From positions 4,912,501-4,976,500 of the forward strand of contig NZ_CP081869.1 in the NCBI RefSeq assembly GCF_019797865.1: 64,000 bases of DNA, given 5' to 3'. A program made the translations under genes and the position numbers. How positions within the stretch are numbered: the first letter of the stretch is position 1; each line of letters begins with the position of its first letter. The DNA comes from Chenggangzhangella methanolivorans. GTDB lineage: Bacteria; Pseudomonadota; Alphaproteobacteria; Rhizobiales; Methylopilaceae. Positions 38,131 through 48,400 of this stretch are shown piece after piece. Below the pieces are notes generated by a model. It was not told where the DNA came from, made no database searches, and saw only the letters and a list, made by a program, of their open reading frames with translations.

Positions 38131-38408
38131 TCTTTTCGGCGATCAGCTGGGCCGCGGTCTATTTCGTCATCTGGTGGACGACGCTGTTCGCCGTGCTGCC
38201 CTTCGGCGTCCGCAGCCAGATCGAGGAGGGCGAGGTCACGCCCGGCAGCGAGGGCGCGGCTCCCGCTCGACCGCGGCTGCTGCGCATCTTCGGGCTGACG
38301 ACCCTGGTCGCGAGCGCCGCCTTCGCGGTCCTGTTCGTGCTGCTGACGCAGCATCTCGTCTCGCTGGACTCGATCCCGTTCCTGCCGCGCTTCGATCCGG
38401 TTCGCTGA
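38127..38408 (+). CDS. DUF1467 family membrane protein
   Basis: 93 residues from the GTG overlapping the mce stop. Two membrane helices (about 5-25 and 55-78), with WWTTLFAVLPFGVRSQ between, is the DUF1467 pattern. The mce-DUF1467-proS order is common in alphaproteobacteria. Function unknown. Confidence 0.88.
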   Translation: MIFSAISWAAVYFVIWWTTLFAVLPFGVRSQIEEGEVTPGSEGAAPARPRLLRIFGLTTLVASAAFAVLFVLLTQHLVSLDSIPFLPRFDPVR

Positions 38409-38996
38409 GCGCTTCGGGTCAGCGCTTTTCCAGGAAGGCGACGGCCTTCCCGTCGGCCCTTGGCTTGACCGGAAAACCTGTGGTCGTCGCAGACCTCGAC
38501 GCGCAAGGCGGCTGATCCGGTCAAGCCGGGCCAAGACGCTGGTGGTTCAGGATTGGTCGAGTGGGGCGTTAAGCCCCTCTAAATCGGAATCGGGGGCAAA
38601 AAAAAGCAAGGCCGGAGCCCTGCTTTCTTGAAGGTCATCTTGTGTCCATTTCGATCCGGGCCGCGAGCGGTGCGGGACTTCGGCTCCGGTTCGCGCGGCG
38701 ACGGCCAACGGCGCGCCGCGATGGACATCCTCCCAAGACTTGGACCGCGGTTTAGTCGACGAGGCAACGTCGTCGACCGGCCCTTTGTTATGTGACGACC
38801 TTAACGGCTAGTTTTCTGCTTGTCACCACTTTGTGCATGGGCGCCAAAAATTGAGGCGCCGATAAACCGCCTCATTTTGGAGGCGCCGCGTTCCACGCAC
38901 GCTCTTGTGTTTTGAACCTGCATCGGGTTTCGTCGCGCGCCTCGCCGCCCCAACCGCCGGCCCGCGGCGGCCCAGATCACACCGGAACCTGCCCGA
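38409..38996. other. 588-bp intergenic region before proS
   Basis: I find no convincing coding region. Three structures stand out: a weak hairpin directly after the DUF1467 stop (GCTGA, loop, TCAGC, then CTTTT, 38404-38429), a minus-strand terminator at 38598-38626, and a hairpin TGAGGCG/CGCCTCA at 38852-38874 followed by TTTT. Three GGCGCC sites lie near 38840-38885. A 62-codon minus ORF spans the terminator and is not credible. Confidence 0.6.
38598..38626 (-). terminator. Minus-strand rho-independent terminator with no known gene upstream
   Basis: Read on the minus strand: AAAGCA(GGG)CTCCGG(CC)TTGCTTTTTTTT, a six-base stem plus inner pairs, followed by eight T. It would end a transcript that comes from about 38,650-38,820 on the minus strand, where no protein gene is seen. 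Confidence 0.55.
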
Positions 38997-40317
38997 ATGC
39001 GCCTCAGCCGCTTCTTCCTGCCGATTCTTCGCGAAGCGCCCAAAGAGGCCGAGATCGTCAGCCACCGGCTGATGCTGCGCGCCGGCATGATCCGGCAGGA
39101 GGCCGCCGGCATCTACGCCTGGCTGCCGCTTGGTCTGCGGGTGCTCAACAAGATCTGCGACGTGGTGCGCGAGGAGCAGAACAGGGCGGGGGCGATCGAG
39201 CTTCTGATGCCCACGATCCAGCTTGCGGACCTCTGGCGCGAGAGCGGCCGCTACGACGCCTACGGCAAGGAGATGCTGCGCATCAAGGACCGGCACGAGC
39301 GCGAGATGCTGTTCGGCCCGACCAACGAGGAGATGATCACCGAGATCTTCCGCGCGGGCGTGCGCTCCTACAAGGATCTGCCGAAGAACCTCTACCACAT
39401 CCAGTGGAAGTTCCGGGACGAGGTGCGACCCCGCTTCGGCGTGATGCGCTCGCGCGAGTTCCTGATGAAGGACGCCTACAGTTTCGACCTCGACGCCGAC
39501 AGCGCGCGCGTCTCCTACAACCGCATGGTGGTGGCGTATCTGCGAACCTTCGCCCGACTCGGCATGAAGGCGATCCCGATGCGCGCCGACACCGGCCCGA
39601 TCGGCGGCGACCTTTCCCACGAGTTCATCATCCTGGCCAAGACCGGCGAAAGCGCCGTGTTCTGCCACAAGGATTTCCTGGACTTCGAGACGCCGGCCGA
39701 GGACGTCGATTTTCAGGATCCCGCGGCGTTGCAGGCGATCGTGGACAAGTGGACGAGCCTCTACGCGGCGACCGAGGAGATGCACGACGAGGCCGCCTTC
39801 GCGGCCGTGCCCGAAGAGGCGCGCGTTTCGGCGCGCGGCATCGAGGTCGGGCACATCTTCTATTTCGGCACGAAATACTCCGAGCCCATGAAGGCCGTGG
39901 TGGCGGGCCCCGACGGCGCCATGGCGCCGGTGCATATGGGATCCTACGGCATCGGGCCCTCTCGCCTCGCCGCGGCGATCATCGAGGCGAGCCATGACGA
40001 GGCCGGCATCATCTGGCCGGACGCCGTCGCGCCCTTCCGCGTCGGCCTCGTGAACCTGCGCCCCGGACGCGGCCTGCGACGCCGTCTGCGAAGATCTCTA
40101 CGCCAAGCTCCAGACCGCCGGCGTCGATGTGCTCTACGACGACACCGACGAGCGCCCGGGCTCGAAATTCGCCACCACGGACCTGATCGGCCTGCCGTGG
40201 CGTCTTGTCGTCGGGCCCAAGGGACTGAAGGACGGCGTCGTCGAGCTCAAGCGGCGAGGCGAGGGCGAGGCCCAGACGCTGAGCCCCGAGGCGGCTTTGA
40301 ACGCGATCGTGGGCTGA
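38997..40317 (+). CDS. proS: Prolyl-tRNA synthetase (short alphaproteobacterial type), one frameshift
   Basis: About 440 residues. Motif 2 FRDEVRPRFGVMRSREFLMK near 141 and motif 3 GSYGIGPSRLAAAIIE near 313 are intact. The insertion (editing) domain between motifs 2 and 3 is absent, as is usual in alphaproteobacteria. One base is missing near 40063; the anticodon-binding domain continues in the other frame (DDTDERPGSKFATTDLIGLP) to 40317. It charges tRNA-Pro. Read as a sequence error. Confidence 0.94.
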
Positions 40318-40318
40318 G

Positions 40319-40336
40319 GCGGCAGGCGCCGCTTTT
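40319..40336 (+). terminator. Terminator after proS
   Basis: GCGGC, loop AGGC, GCCGC, then TTTT, directly after the proS stop codon. A second hairpin without a T-run, ATGCCCG/CGGGCAT at 40345-40366, is of the repeat type. Confidence 0.65.
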
Positions 40337-40506
40337 CCTTCGTCATGCCCGTCGGCAGCCGGGCATCCGCGACTTTCTAGAGGCGTCGAGCGCTGGAACG
40401 ACGTCTTGGAGACCCGCACGACGGCGCGAGCATGACGGTTCACGCGCATGTTATTAAATCCATTAATTTAATAGATTGTGTTTGGGCCGCACTCTGTCAC
40501 GGTCTC

Positions 40507-40522
40507 GTTCGGTAAACCGAAC
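40507..40522 (+). promoter_or_regulatory. Palindrome upstream of the sulfurtransferase gene
   Basis: GTTCGGTAAACCGAAC is a perfect 7-2-7 palindrome 17 bases before the ATG. It lies just downstream of an unusually AT-rich patch at about 40448-40482 (TTATTAAATCCATTAATTTA) that could hold the promoter. The position suits a repressor site. Confidence 0.45.
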
Positions 40523-40538
40523 GGGGCCACAGACGGTC

Positions 40539-41462
40539 ATGAGCTTCATCAAATCCTTCGCCGCCGCCGGCGCGGCGCTTCTCGTTTCGGCGGGCACCGC
40601 CTTCGCGCAGGCCGGGCCGCTCGTCACCGCCGACTGGGTGGCGGACAATCTCAAGAACCCGAAGGTCAAGGTCTTCGAGGTCAGCGTCGACCCGGGCGTC
40701 TATGAGCGCGGCCATGTGCCGGGCGCGACCAACATCCGCTGGCACTCCGAGCTCGTCGATCCCATCAAGCGCGACATCGCGAGCCGCGAGAACCTGCAGA
40801 AGCTGCTGTCGAGCGCCGGCGTCGACAAGGACACGACGATCGTTCTCTACGGCGACAACAACAACTGGTTCGCAGCCTGGGGAGCCTGGGTGCTCGAGGC
40901 TTACGGGCTCGGCGACCGGGTCAAGCTGCTCGACGGCGGCCGCAAGGTCTGGGAGGCCAAGGGCTTGCCGCTCGACACCGGAACGCCCGAAGCCGCCAAG
41001 GGCTCAGTCGAGCTGACGCAGGTCAACGCAAAGGTCCGCGCGCGCCTCGGCGACGTGCTCAAGGTCGCCGAGGGCGACACGGGCTCGGTGCTGCTCGACA
41101 TTCGCTCGCCCGACGAGTTCTCCGGCAAGATCTTCGCGCCGGAAGGCTCCAAGGAGCTGTCGATCCGCGCCGGCCATGTTCCGGGCGCCAAGAACGTGCC
41201 GTGGTCGAAGGCGGTGAACGCCGACGGCACGCTGAAGTCGAAGGATGAGCTCAAGAAGCTCTATGCCGACGCCGGCGTCGACGGATCCAAGCCCACGATC
41301 GTCTACTGCCGCATCGGCGAGCGCTCCAGCCACACTTGGTTCGTGCTGGCCAAGGTGCTGGGCTACGAGGTGAAGAACTACGACGGCTCCTGGACCGAAT
41401 ACGGCAATTCGGTCGGCGTGCCGGTCGCCAACCTCACCGGCACCGTATGGCAGGGCAAGTGA
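40539..41462 (+). CDS. Periplasmic thiosulfate/3-mercaptopyruvate sulfurtransferase (tandem rhodanese)
   Basis: 307 residues with a signal peptide (1-23, ending AFA-Q). Two rhodanese domains: residues about 30-150 (inactive copy) and 165-300 (active). The catalytic Cys is C257 in VYCRIGERSS, where CRIGERS forms the active-site loop of the thiosulfate sulfurtransferase type. It moves sulfane sulfur to a thiol acceptor such as cyanide or glutathione. It pairs with the YeeE-type transporter downstream. Confidence 0.88.
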   Translation: MSFIKSFAAAGAALLVSAGTAFAQAGPLVTADWVADNLKNPKVKVFEVSVDPGVYERGHVPGATNIRWHSELVDPIKRDIASRENLQKLLSSAGVDKDTTIVLYGDNNNWFAAWGAWVLEAYGLGDRVKLLDGGRKVWEAKGLPLDTGTPEAAKGSVELTQVNAKVRARLGDVLKVAEGDTGSVLLDIRSPDEFSGKIFAPEGSKELSIRAGHVPGAKNVPWSKAVNADGTLKSKDELKKLYADAGVDGSKPTIVYCRIGERSSHTWFVLAKVLGYEVKNYDGSWTEYGNSVGVPVANLTGTVWQGK

Positions 41463-41508
41463 GGCGGGGCCTCCGTCCTTTTCCCTGATTGCGACCGCCG
41501 CGGTCGCC

Positions 41509-41650
41509 ATTCCCCTCTCCCCTTGCGGGAGAGGGTTAGGGCGAGGGGGAACCTCCGACCTCTCCTTCGAGGGCGCCGCCCGCGCCCCTCATCCGGCCGC
41601 CGCCTCTTCCCTTGTCCCGCAAAGGGAGAAGGGAAGAGGCGCCTTCGCCT
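41509..41650. repeat. Intergenic CCCTCTCCC-type repeat hairpins
   Basis: CCCTCTCCC, loop CTTGC, GGGAGAGGG is followed by GGCGAGGGGGA and, about 90 bases on, by CCTCTTCCCTTG paired with GGGAGAAGGGAAGAGG. This is the widespread alphaproteobacterial intergenic repeat style. It fills most of the gap before the YeeE gene and argues against the TTG start at 41612. Confidence 0.7.
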
Positions 41651-41674
41651 CGGAATTTCGAAAGCCGACTGCCT

Positions 41675-42898
41675 TTGACGACAGCGCCAGCGCCCTTGCC
41701 ATCGCCAAAACCCCTCGCGGCCGCTTCGGCCGCGTTCGTCGTTCTGGTGATCCTCGTCTCCGCCTACCTCCTCGGCCAGGCACCCGGGACCGGCGGACGC
41801 CAGTCCTTTGCGCTGCTCGCGGGCGCGGCCTTCGGGATCGCGCTCCAGCGCGGCCGGTTCTGCTTCCTCTGCAATCTCCGCGACCTGACCCGCGAGGGCG
41901 ATCCGCGCGGCGCGCTCGCGATCCTCGTGGCGCTTGGGTTCGGCGCGATCGGCTATGCGGCGGTGTTCGGCGCCTGGCTGCCGAACCCCTTTGGCGGGCG
42001 CCTGCCGCCGACCGCCCATATTGGCCCCGTGGGTCCCGCGCTCGCGGTCGCGGCGTTCGTCTTCGGCGTCGGCATGGCGATCTCGGGCTCGTGCCTCTCG
42101 GCCCATCTCTACCGGCTGGGGGAGGGGTCCCCGACCTCGCCCTTCGCGCTTGTCGGCGCGCTTGGCGGCTTCGCGCTCGGCTTCTCCACCTGGAACGCGA
42201 TCTACGTCGCGGCGATCGCCGAGGCGCCGGCGGTCTGGCTCCCGGCGAGCCTCGGCTATCCGGGCGCGCTGCTGCTGACGCTCGCGGCGCTCCTTGCGCT
42301 TGCCGTGCTGGCGCTCCGCCTTGGGCGCGCCATTCCGTCCGAACCCGCGACCCCGCTGACGGCGAAGGGGCTCGCTGCGGCGGTGTTCAATAAGCGCTGG
42401 CCGTTTCTGCCGGCCGGCCTCGCCGTGGGGGCGATCGCGACGCTCTACTATCTCCGCGTCGCTCCGCTCGGCGTCACCGCCGAACTCGGCAGTCTCGCCC
42501 GCACCGCCGCCGCCTCCGCCGGCGCGCTCCCGACGACGCTCCACGGTCTCGACGGACTGCGCGGCTGCGCGACGGCGGTGAAGGAGACGCTTCTGTCCGA
42601 CAACGGACTGTTCGTCGTCGGTCTGGTGGCGGCCAGCTTCTCGGCCGCGCTCGTCTCGGGGCGTTTCCGGCCCGCATTGCCGACCTCCGGCCAGGCGGCC
42701 CGCGGCCTCATCGGCGGCGTGCTGATGGGCTGGGGCGCGATGACGGGCCTCGGCTGCACCGTCGGCGTGCTGCTTTCTGGCGTCCATGCGGGCGCGCTGT
42801 CGGGCTGGATCTTCCTCGTCGCCTGCGTCGCCGGCGCGCTGACGGCCGATCGCGTAACGGCGCTTCTGGCCGCCGCCGGGCGTCCGCGCGCGGTCTGA
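41675..42898 (+). CDS. YeeE/YedE family sulfur-compound transporter
   Basis: About 407 residues from TTG 41675, chosen because upstream codons fall in a repeat; no ATG fits well. About nine to eleven membrane helices. Conserved Cys sites are RGRFCFLCNL near 55, SGSCLSAH near 137 and GLGCTVGVLLSGVHAG near 362, matching the thiosulfate transporter family. Next to a periplasmic rhodanese, this suggests uptake of thiosulfate or a related sulfur species. Confidence 0.85.
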   Translation: MTTAPAPLPSPKPLAAASAAFVVLVILVSAYLLGQAPGTGGRQSFALLAGAAFGIALQRGRFCFLCNLRDLTREGDPRGALAILVALGFGAIGYAAVFGAWLPNPFGGRLPPTAHIGPVGPALAVAAFVFGVGMAISGSCLSAHLYRLGEGSPTSPFALVGALGGFALGFSTWNAIYVAAIAEAPAVWLPASLGYPGALLLTLAALLALAVLALRLGRAIPSEPATPLTAKGLAAAVFNKRWPFLPAGLAVGAIATLYYLRVAPLGVTAELGSLARTAAASAGALPTTLHGLDGLRGCATAVKETLLSDNGLFVVGLVAASFSAALVSGRFRPALPTSGQAARGLIGGVLMGWGAMTGLGCTVGVLLSGVHAGALSGWIFLVACVAGALTADRVTALLAAAGRPRAV

Positions 42899-43076
42899 GC
42901 GCTGGCGCGGCGCCCCGCCGCCGTCCACAATCTCCCGCACGGCTGGCGTCGCCGACGATTCGCGAAGGCCGCGGCCTCCTTGGTTCCGTCGCATTTCCAA
43001 GGCTTAGAGGCCGTCACGGCCTCACCGGGCGCCTGCGCGGCCAGCGCCCCTTCACCAACCCGCGGTCTTCCGTTCG

Positions 43077-44362
43077 ATGTCCAACACTGACGCGACCGAC
43101 CACGAGCCGCAGGGCACCAAGCCCTTCGCGGCCTTCGAGTGGATGATCGCCGGCCGCTACCTGCGCGCCCGCCGCAAGGAAGGCTTCATCTCGGTCATCG
43201 CCGGCTTCTCCTTCGTGGGGATCATGCTGGGCGTCGCGACCCTCATCATCGTCATGGCGGTGATGAACGGGTTCCGGACCGAACTCATCAACAAGATTCT
43301 CGGAGTGAACGGCCACGTCGTGGTTCAGCCGCTCGACGGGCCGCTGACCGACTACGCAGAGGTGGCCGACCGCCTCGCCAAGGTCGAGGGCGTGAAGTTC
43401 ACCATCCCGCTCGTCGAAGGCCAGGCGCTCGCCTCCTCGCCCGCGGCCTCCAACGGCGTGCTGGTGCGCGGCCTGCGCGGCCAGGATCTCGGCAAGCTTC
43501 AGCTCGTCTCGCGCACCATCAAGGAAGGCAGCCTCGAGGGCTTCGACGACGGCGGCGGCGTGCTGATCGGCCGACGCCTCGCCGACCAGCTCGGCGTGCG
43601 CGCCGGCGACACGATCTCGCTCGTCTCCCCGCGCGGAGCCGTGACGCCGATGGGCGTCACCCCGCGCATCAAGGGCTACCAGGTGCAGGCGATCTTCGAG
43701 ATCGGCATGTCGGAATATGACGGCGCCTTCGTGTTCCTGCCCTTCGCCGAGGCGCAGGCCTATTTCAACCGCGAGGGCGACGCCTCCTCGATCGAGATCT
43801 ATCTCGAGCATCCAGACCGCGTCGACGAGGTGAAGCCCAAGCTTCACGCCGCGGCCGGGCGCCAGATCTATCTTCTGGACTGGCGCGACCGGAACAAGAC
43901 GTTCTTCTCCGCGCTCGAGGTCGAGCGGAACGTCATGTTCCTCATCCTCACCCTCATCGTTCTGGTGGCGGCGCTCAAATCATCTCGGGCCTCATCATGC
44001 TGGTGAAGGACAAGGGCCGCGACATCGCGATCCTGCGCACCATGGGCGCGACGAGCGGCTCGGTGATGCGCATCTTCCTGATCACCGGCGCGTCGATCGG
44101 GGTCGTGGGCACGCTCGCGGGCTTCGCGCTCGGCATGATCGTGCTGGAACGTCGAGTCGATCCGCGCCTTCCTCGCGTATCTCACGGGCACCGAGCTGTT
44201 CTCGCCGAGGTCTACTTCCTCTCCAAGCTCCCGGCCGATCCCAACGCCCGCGAGACCGCCTCGGTGGTGCTGATGGCGCTGTTCCTCTCGGTCTTCGCCA
44301 CGCTCTACCCGTCCTGGCGAGCCGCCAGGCTCGATCCTGTCGAGGCGCTGCGCTACGAATGA
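43077..44362 (+). CDS. lolC: Lipoprotein-releasing ABC transporter permease (LolC/LolE), three frameshifts
   Basis: An FtsX/MacB-fold permease of about 428 residues: helix 1 near 43 (VIAGFSFVGIMLGVATLIIV), a large periplasmic domain, and three C-terminal helices. Bases are lost near 43977 (AALNIISGL expected) and near 44207, and one is gained near 44147 (VESIRAFLAYLTGTELFSPE lies between in another frame). It extracts lipoproteins from the inner membrane together with LolD. One merged LolC/E protein is usual in alphaproteobacteria. The frameshifts look like sequence errors. Confidence 0.92.
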
Positions 44363-45071
44363 CCGACGCGTCCCACCCCATGGATCCGGCCGCCGAAGAG
44401 CCTGTGCTGCGGCTCGAGAACGTCGTGCGACGCTACGTGCAGGGCGAGGCGTCGCTCGAGGTGCTGAACGGCGCCTCGGCCTCGATCGCGGCCGGCGAGG
44501 TGGTGGCGCTGATCGCGCCGTCGGGCACCGGCAAATCGACCCTGCTGCATGTCGCGGGGCTGCTCGAGAAGCCCGACGGAGGCGAGGTCTATATCGAGGG
44601 CCGCCCGACCGCCACGCTCGACGACGCCGCCCGCACCGCGATGCGGCGCAACCAGGTGGGCTTCGTCTATCAGTTCCATCACCTGCTGCCCGAGTTCACC
44701 GCGCTCGAGAACGTCACGCTGCCGCAGGTCATCCGAGGCCTGAAGGAGAAGGAGGGCGCGAGCGCGCGGCCGACCTCCTGGCCTATCTCGGCCTGGGCGC
44801 GCGGCTGACGCATCGGCCGGCCGAGCTTTCAGGCGGCGAACAGCAGCGCGTCGCGATCGCCCGCGCGGTCGCCAACGCCCCGCGGCTGCTGCTCGCCGAC
44901 GAGCCGACCGGCAATCTCGACCCGACGACCTCGGCCTATGTGTTCAAGACGCTGACCTCGCTCGCCCGCGCGTCCGGGCTCGCGGCCATCGTCGCGACCC
45001 ACAATCTCGACCTCGCCGCCACGCTCGACCGCCGCATCACGCTGCGCGACGGGCTTGTGGTCGACGTCTAA
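44359..45071 (+). CDS. lolD: Lipoprotein-releasing ABC transporter ATPase LolD, one frameshift
   Basis: About 237 residues. Walker A APSGTGKST at 53-61, Q-loop VYQFHHLLPEF, then a one-base shift near 44756. Signature ELSGGEQQRVAIARA, Walker B LLLADEPTGNLD and the switch His (VATHNLD) continue to the TAA at 45069-45071. It powers lipoprotein release with the LolC/E permease. The ATG overlaps the permease stop. Confidence 0.94.
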
Positions 45072-45157
45072 GAGGCCGGCGTCCGGCCTTCGTTCACCTT
45101 TCGCTAACCGCGATTCCCGTCGTCCCGGCGGCACCTCGCGGCTCGGCCCGGCGACGC

Positions 45158-45187
45158 TTGACTCGCGACCGCAGATGGGAACAGATA
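45158..45187 (+). promoter_or_regulatory. Candidate promoter for the 36-aa membrane protein
   Basis: TTGACT (45158-45163), an 18-base spacer and CAGATA (45182-45187). It lies 32 bases upstream of the small gene's ATG, in the gap after lolD. Confidence 0.4.
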
Positions 45188-45218
45188 AGGAACATAAAGG
45201 ATCCAAGAGGAGATCAAG

Positions 45219-45329
45219 ATGTTCGTCGATCAAGTCAAGTCCTTCGCGTTCGGCTGCCTCGAGCTCTGCTCGGTCGCGGCGTTCATCGGCGCGCTCGCGC
45301 TGTGGGCGGACGTGCTGGCGGCGGTCTGA
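45219..45329 (+). CDS. Small single-helix membrane protein, 36 aa
   Basis: ATG 45219 with an excellent site AGGAG seven bases upstream and a TGA at 45327-45329. The product is MFVDQVKSFAFG, then one hydrophobic helix CLELCSVAAFIGALALWADV, and AAV. Codon use is like that of true genes here. It lies between lolD and dnaE with its own likely promoter. No family is known to me; it could be a membrane-complex regulator. Confidence 0.6.
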   Translation: MFVDQVKSFAFGCLELCSVAAFIGALALWADVLAAV

Positions 45330-45422
45330 CGCGGCCATTTGTTGTGGGCGCGCGCCCCTGAAGCGTCGGCTCGGGGCCGCGCCTCCGCTAGAGTGGGGAC
45401 CGACTGAACGGAGGATCGGGAT

Positions 45423-48400
45423 TTGGACGCGACCGCCGGCCTGAAGACCGACCCGGGCTTCGTGCATCTCAACGTGCGCTCGTCCTACTCGCTGCTCGAA
45501 GGCGCGCTGACGGTCGCGCGGATCGCCGCTCTCGCCAAGGCCGACCACCAGCCCGCGATCGCGCTCGTCGACGACAATCTGTTCGGCGCGCTCGAATTCT
45601 CCGAGAAGCTGTCCGGCGGCGGCGTGCAGCCGATCGTCGGCCTCACGCTCAGCGTCGATTTCAAGGACCGCGAGCAGCGCTCCGGTCGGCCGATGAAGGA
45701 GGAGCGCGCGCCCGCGATCGTGCTGCTCTCGCGCTCGGCGGCCGGCTACAGCAACCTGATGGCGCTTTCGAGCCGCGCCTTCCTGGACGGGGAGGGCGAC
45801 GCCGCGCCCCATGTGTCCGTCGACCTGCTCGAGGCCCATCGCGAGGGACTGATCGCGCTCACCGGCGGACCCGAGGGGCCGATCGACCGGGCGCTCGCCG
45901 AAGGCGCGGACGACGTCGCGGCGGCTCGGCTCAATCGGCTCGCCGCGATCTATGGCGACGCGCTCTATGTCGAGATCCAGCGCCATGATCTGGCGGGCGA
46001 GAAGGCGGTCGAGGGCGGCCTGCTCAACCTCGCTTATGGCGCGGGCCTGCCGATCGTGGCGACCAACGGCGCGCGCTTCGGCGAGAAAGCCGACCACGAA
46101 TCCCACGACGCGCTGATCTGCCTCGCGGAGGGCCGCGTGCTCGCCGAGACCGAGCGCCGCCAGATGTCGGCCGAGCACTTTTTGAAGTCGCGCGCCGAGA
46201 TGAAGGCCCTGTTCTCCGACCTCCCCGAGGCGCTCGAAAACACGGTCGAGATCGCGCGGCGCTGCGCGCATCGACCGCGCACGCAGAAGCCGATTCTGCC
46301 GCGCTTCACCGCCGGCGAGGACGAGGCGGCGGAGCTTCGCGCACAGGCGGTGGCGGGTCTGAAGGCGCGGCTCGAGGCGCATGGCGTCGCGCCGGGGCTC
46401 GACCGCGAGACCTACGAGTCGCGGCTCGACTTCGAACTGGGCGTCATCGAGCGGATGAAGTTCCCGGGCTACTTCCTGATCGTCTCGGACTTCATCAAGT
46501 GGGCGAAGGCGCAGGACATTCCGGTCGGCCCGGGCCGCGGCTCGGGCGCGGGATCGCTCGTCGCCTGGTCGCTCACGATCACCGACCTCGACCCGTTGCG
46601 TTTCGGCCTGCTGTTCGAGCGCTTCCTCAATCCCGAACGCGTGTCGATGCCCGACTTCGACATCGACTTCTGCCAGGACCGCCGCGAAGAGGTGATCCGC
46701 TACGTGCAGGATCGCTACGGACACGACCGCGTCGCGCAGATCATCACCTTCGGCACCCTGCAGGCGCGCGGCGTGATGCGCGACGTCGGTCGCGTGCTCG
46801 AAATGCCCTACGGGCAGGTGGACAAGCTCTGCAAGCTGGTGCCGCAGAACCCGGCCAACCCCGTGACGCTGAAGCAGGCGGTCACGGACGAGCCGAAGCT
46901 CGCCGAGGCGCGCGAACAGGATCCGACCGTCGGGCGGATGCTCGACATCGCGCTGAAGCTCGAGGGGCTCTACCGACACGCCTCCACCCACGCGGCCGGC
47001 ATCGTGATCGGCGACCGTCCGCTTTCGGAGCTCGTGCCGCTCTACCGCGACCCGCGCTCCGACATGCCCGTGACCCAGTTCAACATGAAATGGGTGGAGC
47101 CTGCGGGCCTGGTGAAATTCGACTTTCTCGGCCTGAAGACGCTGACGACGCTCACCACCGCGGTCGCGCTGCTGAAGCGCCGCGGGATCGAGATCGACCT
47201 CGGCAAGATCCCGATCGACGACGCCGCCGCCTACCAGATGCTCTCGCGCGGCGAGACGGTCGGCGTGTTCCAGCTCGAAAGCGCCGGAATGCGGCGCGCG
47301 CTCGCCGACATGAAGCCCGACCGCTTCGAGGACATCATCGCGCTGGTCGCGCTCTACCGCCCGGGCCCGATGGCCAACATCCCGACCTATTGCGCGCGCA
47401 AGCACGGGCAGGAGAAGCCCGAATATCCACACCCCAAGCTCGAGCCGATCCTCGGCGAGACGTTCGGGGTCATCATCTATCAGGAACAGGTGATGCAGAC
47501 GGCGCAGTCGCTCGCGGGCTACACGCTCGGCGAGGCCGACATGCTGCGCCGCGCGATGGGCAAGAAGATCCGCGCCGAGATGGACGCCCAGCGCGAGCGC
47601 TTCGTCACGGGTTGCGTGGCGGGCGGCATCGGCAAGGCCGACGCCTCGACGATCTTCGACCTGCTGGCGAAGTTCGCCGACTACGGCTTCAACAAGAGCC
47701 ACGCGGCCGCCTACGCGCTCGTCGCCTACCAGACCGCCTATCTGAAGGCCAACTACCCGGTCGAGTTCATGGCCGCCTCCATGACGCTCGACATGGGCTC
47801 GACCGACAAGCTGGCGGAGTTCCGCCAGGAGGCGGTGCGCCTCGGCATCACGGTGCGCCCGCCCGACGTCAACCGCTCCGACGTCGCCTTCGACGTCGAG
47901 AACGGCGAGATCCTCTATGCGCTCGCGGCGCTCAAAGGCGTCGGCGCCTCCGCCGTCGAGGGGCTGGTCGCCGAGCGGCGCGCGCGCGGCTTTTCCGACC
48001 TCAACGATTTCGCGCGGCGGCTCGACGTGAAGGCGTTGCCCAAGCGCGGGCTCGAAAGCCTCGTCCAGGCCGGCGCGCTCGATCCGCTGATGCCGGACCG
48101 CGCCTCGGCCTTCGCTTGCGTCGAGACGGTGATGGCGACCGCGGCCCGCACCAAGGGTGGGGAGGCGCTCGGCCAGTCGGATTTCTTCGGCGCGGCCGAC
48201 GAGCCGATCCGGCCGCAGCCGCACGAGGCCTGGACCGCGGGCGAGAGGCTGAAGCGCGAATACGAGGCCGTGGGCTTCTTTCTCTCGGGCCACCCGCTCG
48301 ACGACTACGCCGGCCTGCTCGACCGGCTGCGGGTCAAGCGCTACGCCGAATTCGTCGCGGCCGTGAAGCAGGGCGCGACCGCCGGGCGCCTCGCCGCGAC

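Noticed and set aside
38579..38767. 62-codon minus-strand ORF before proS
   Set aside because: It runs through a terminator with eight T and has no spaced ribosome site; a non-coding RNA is more plausible.
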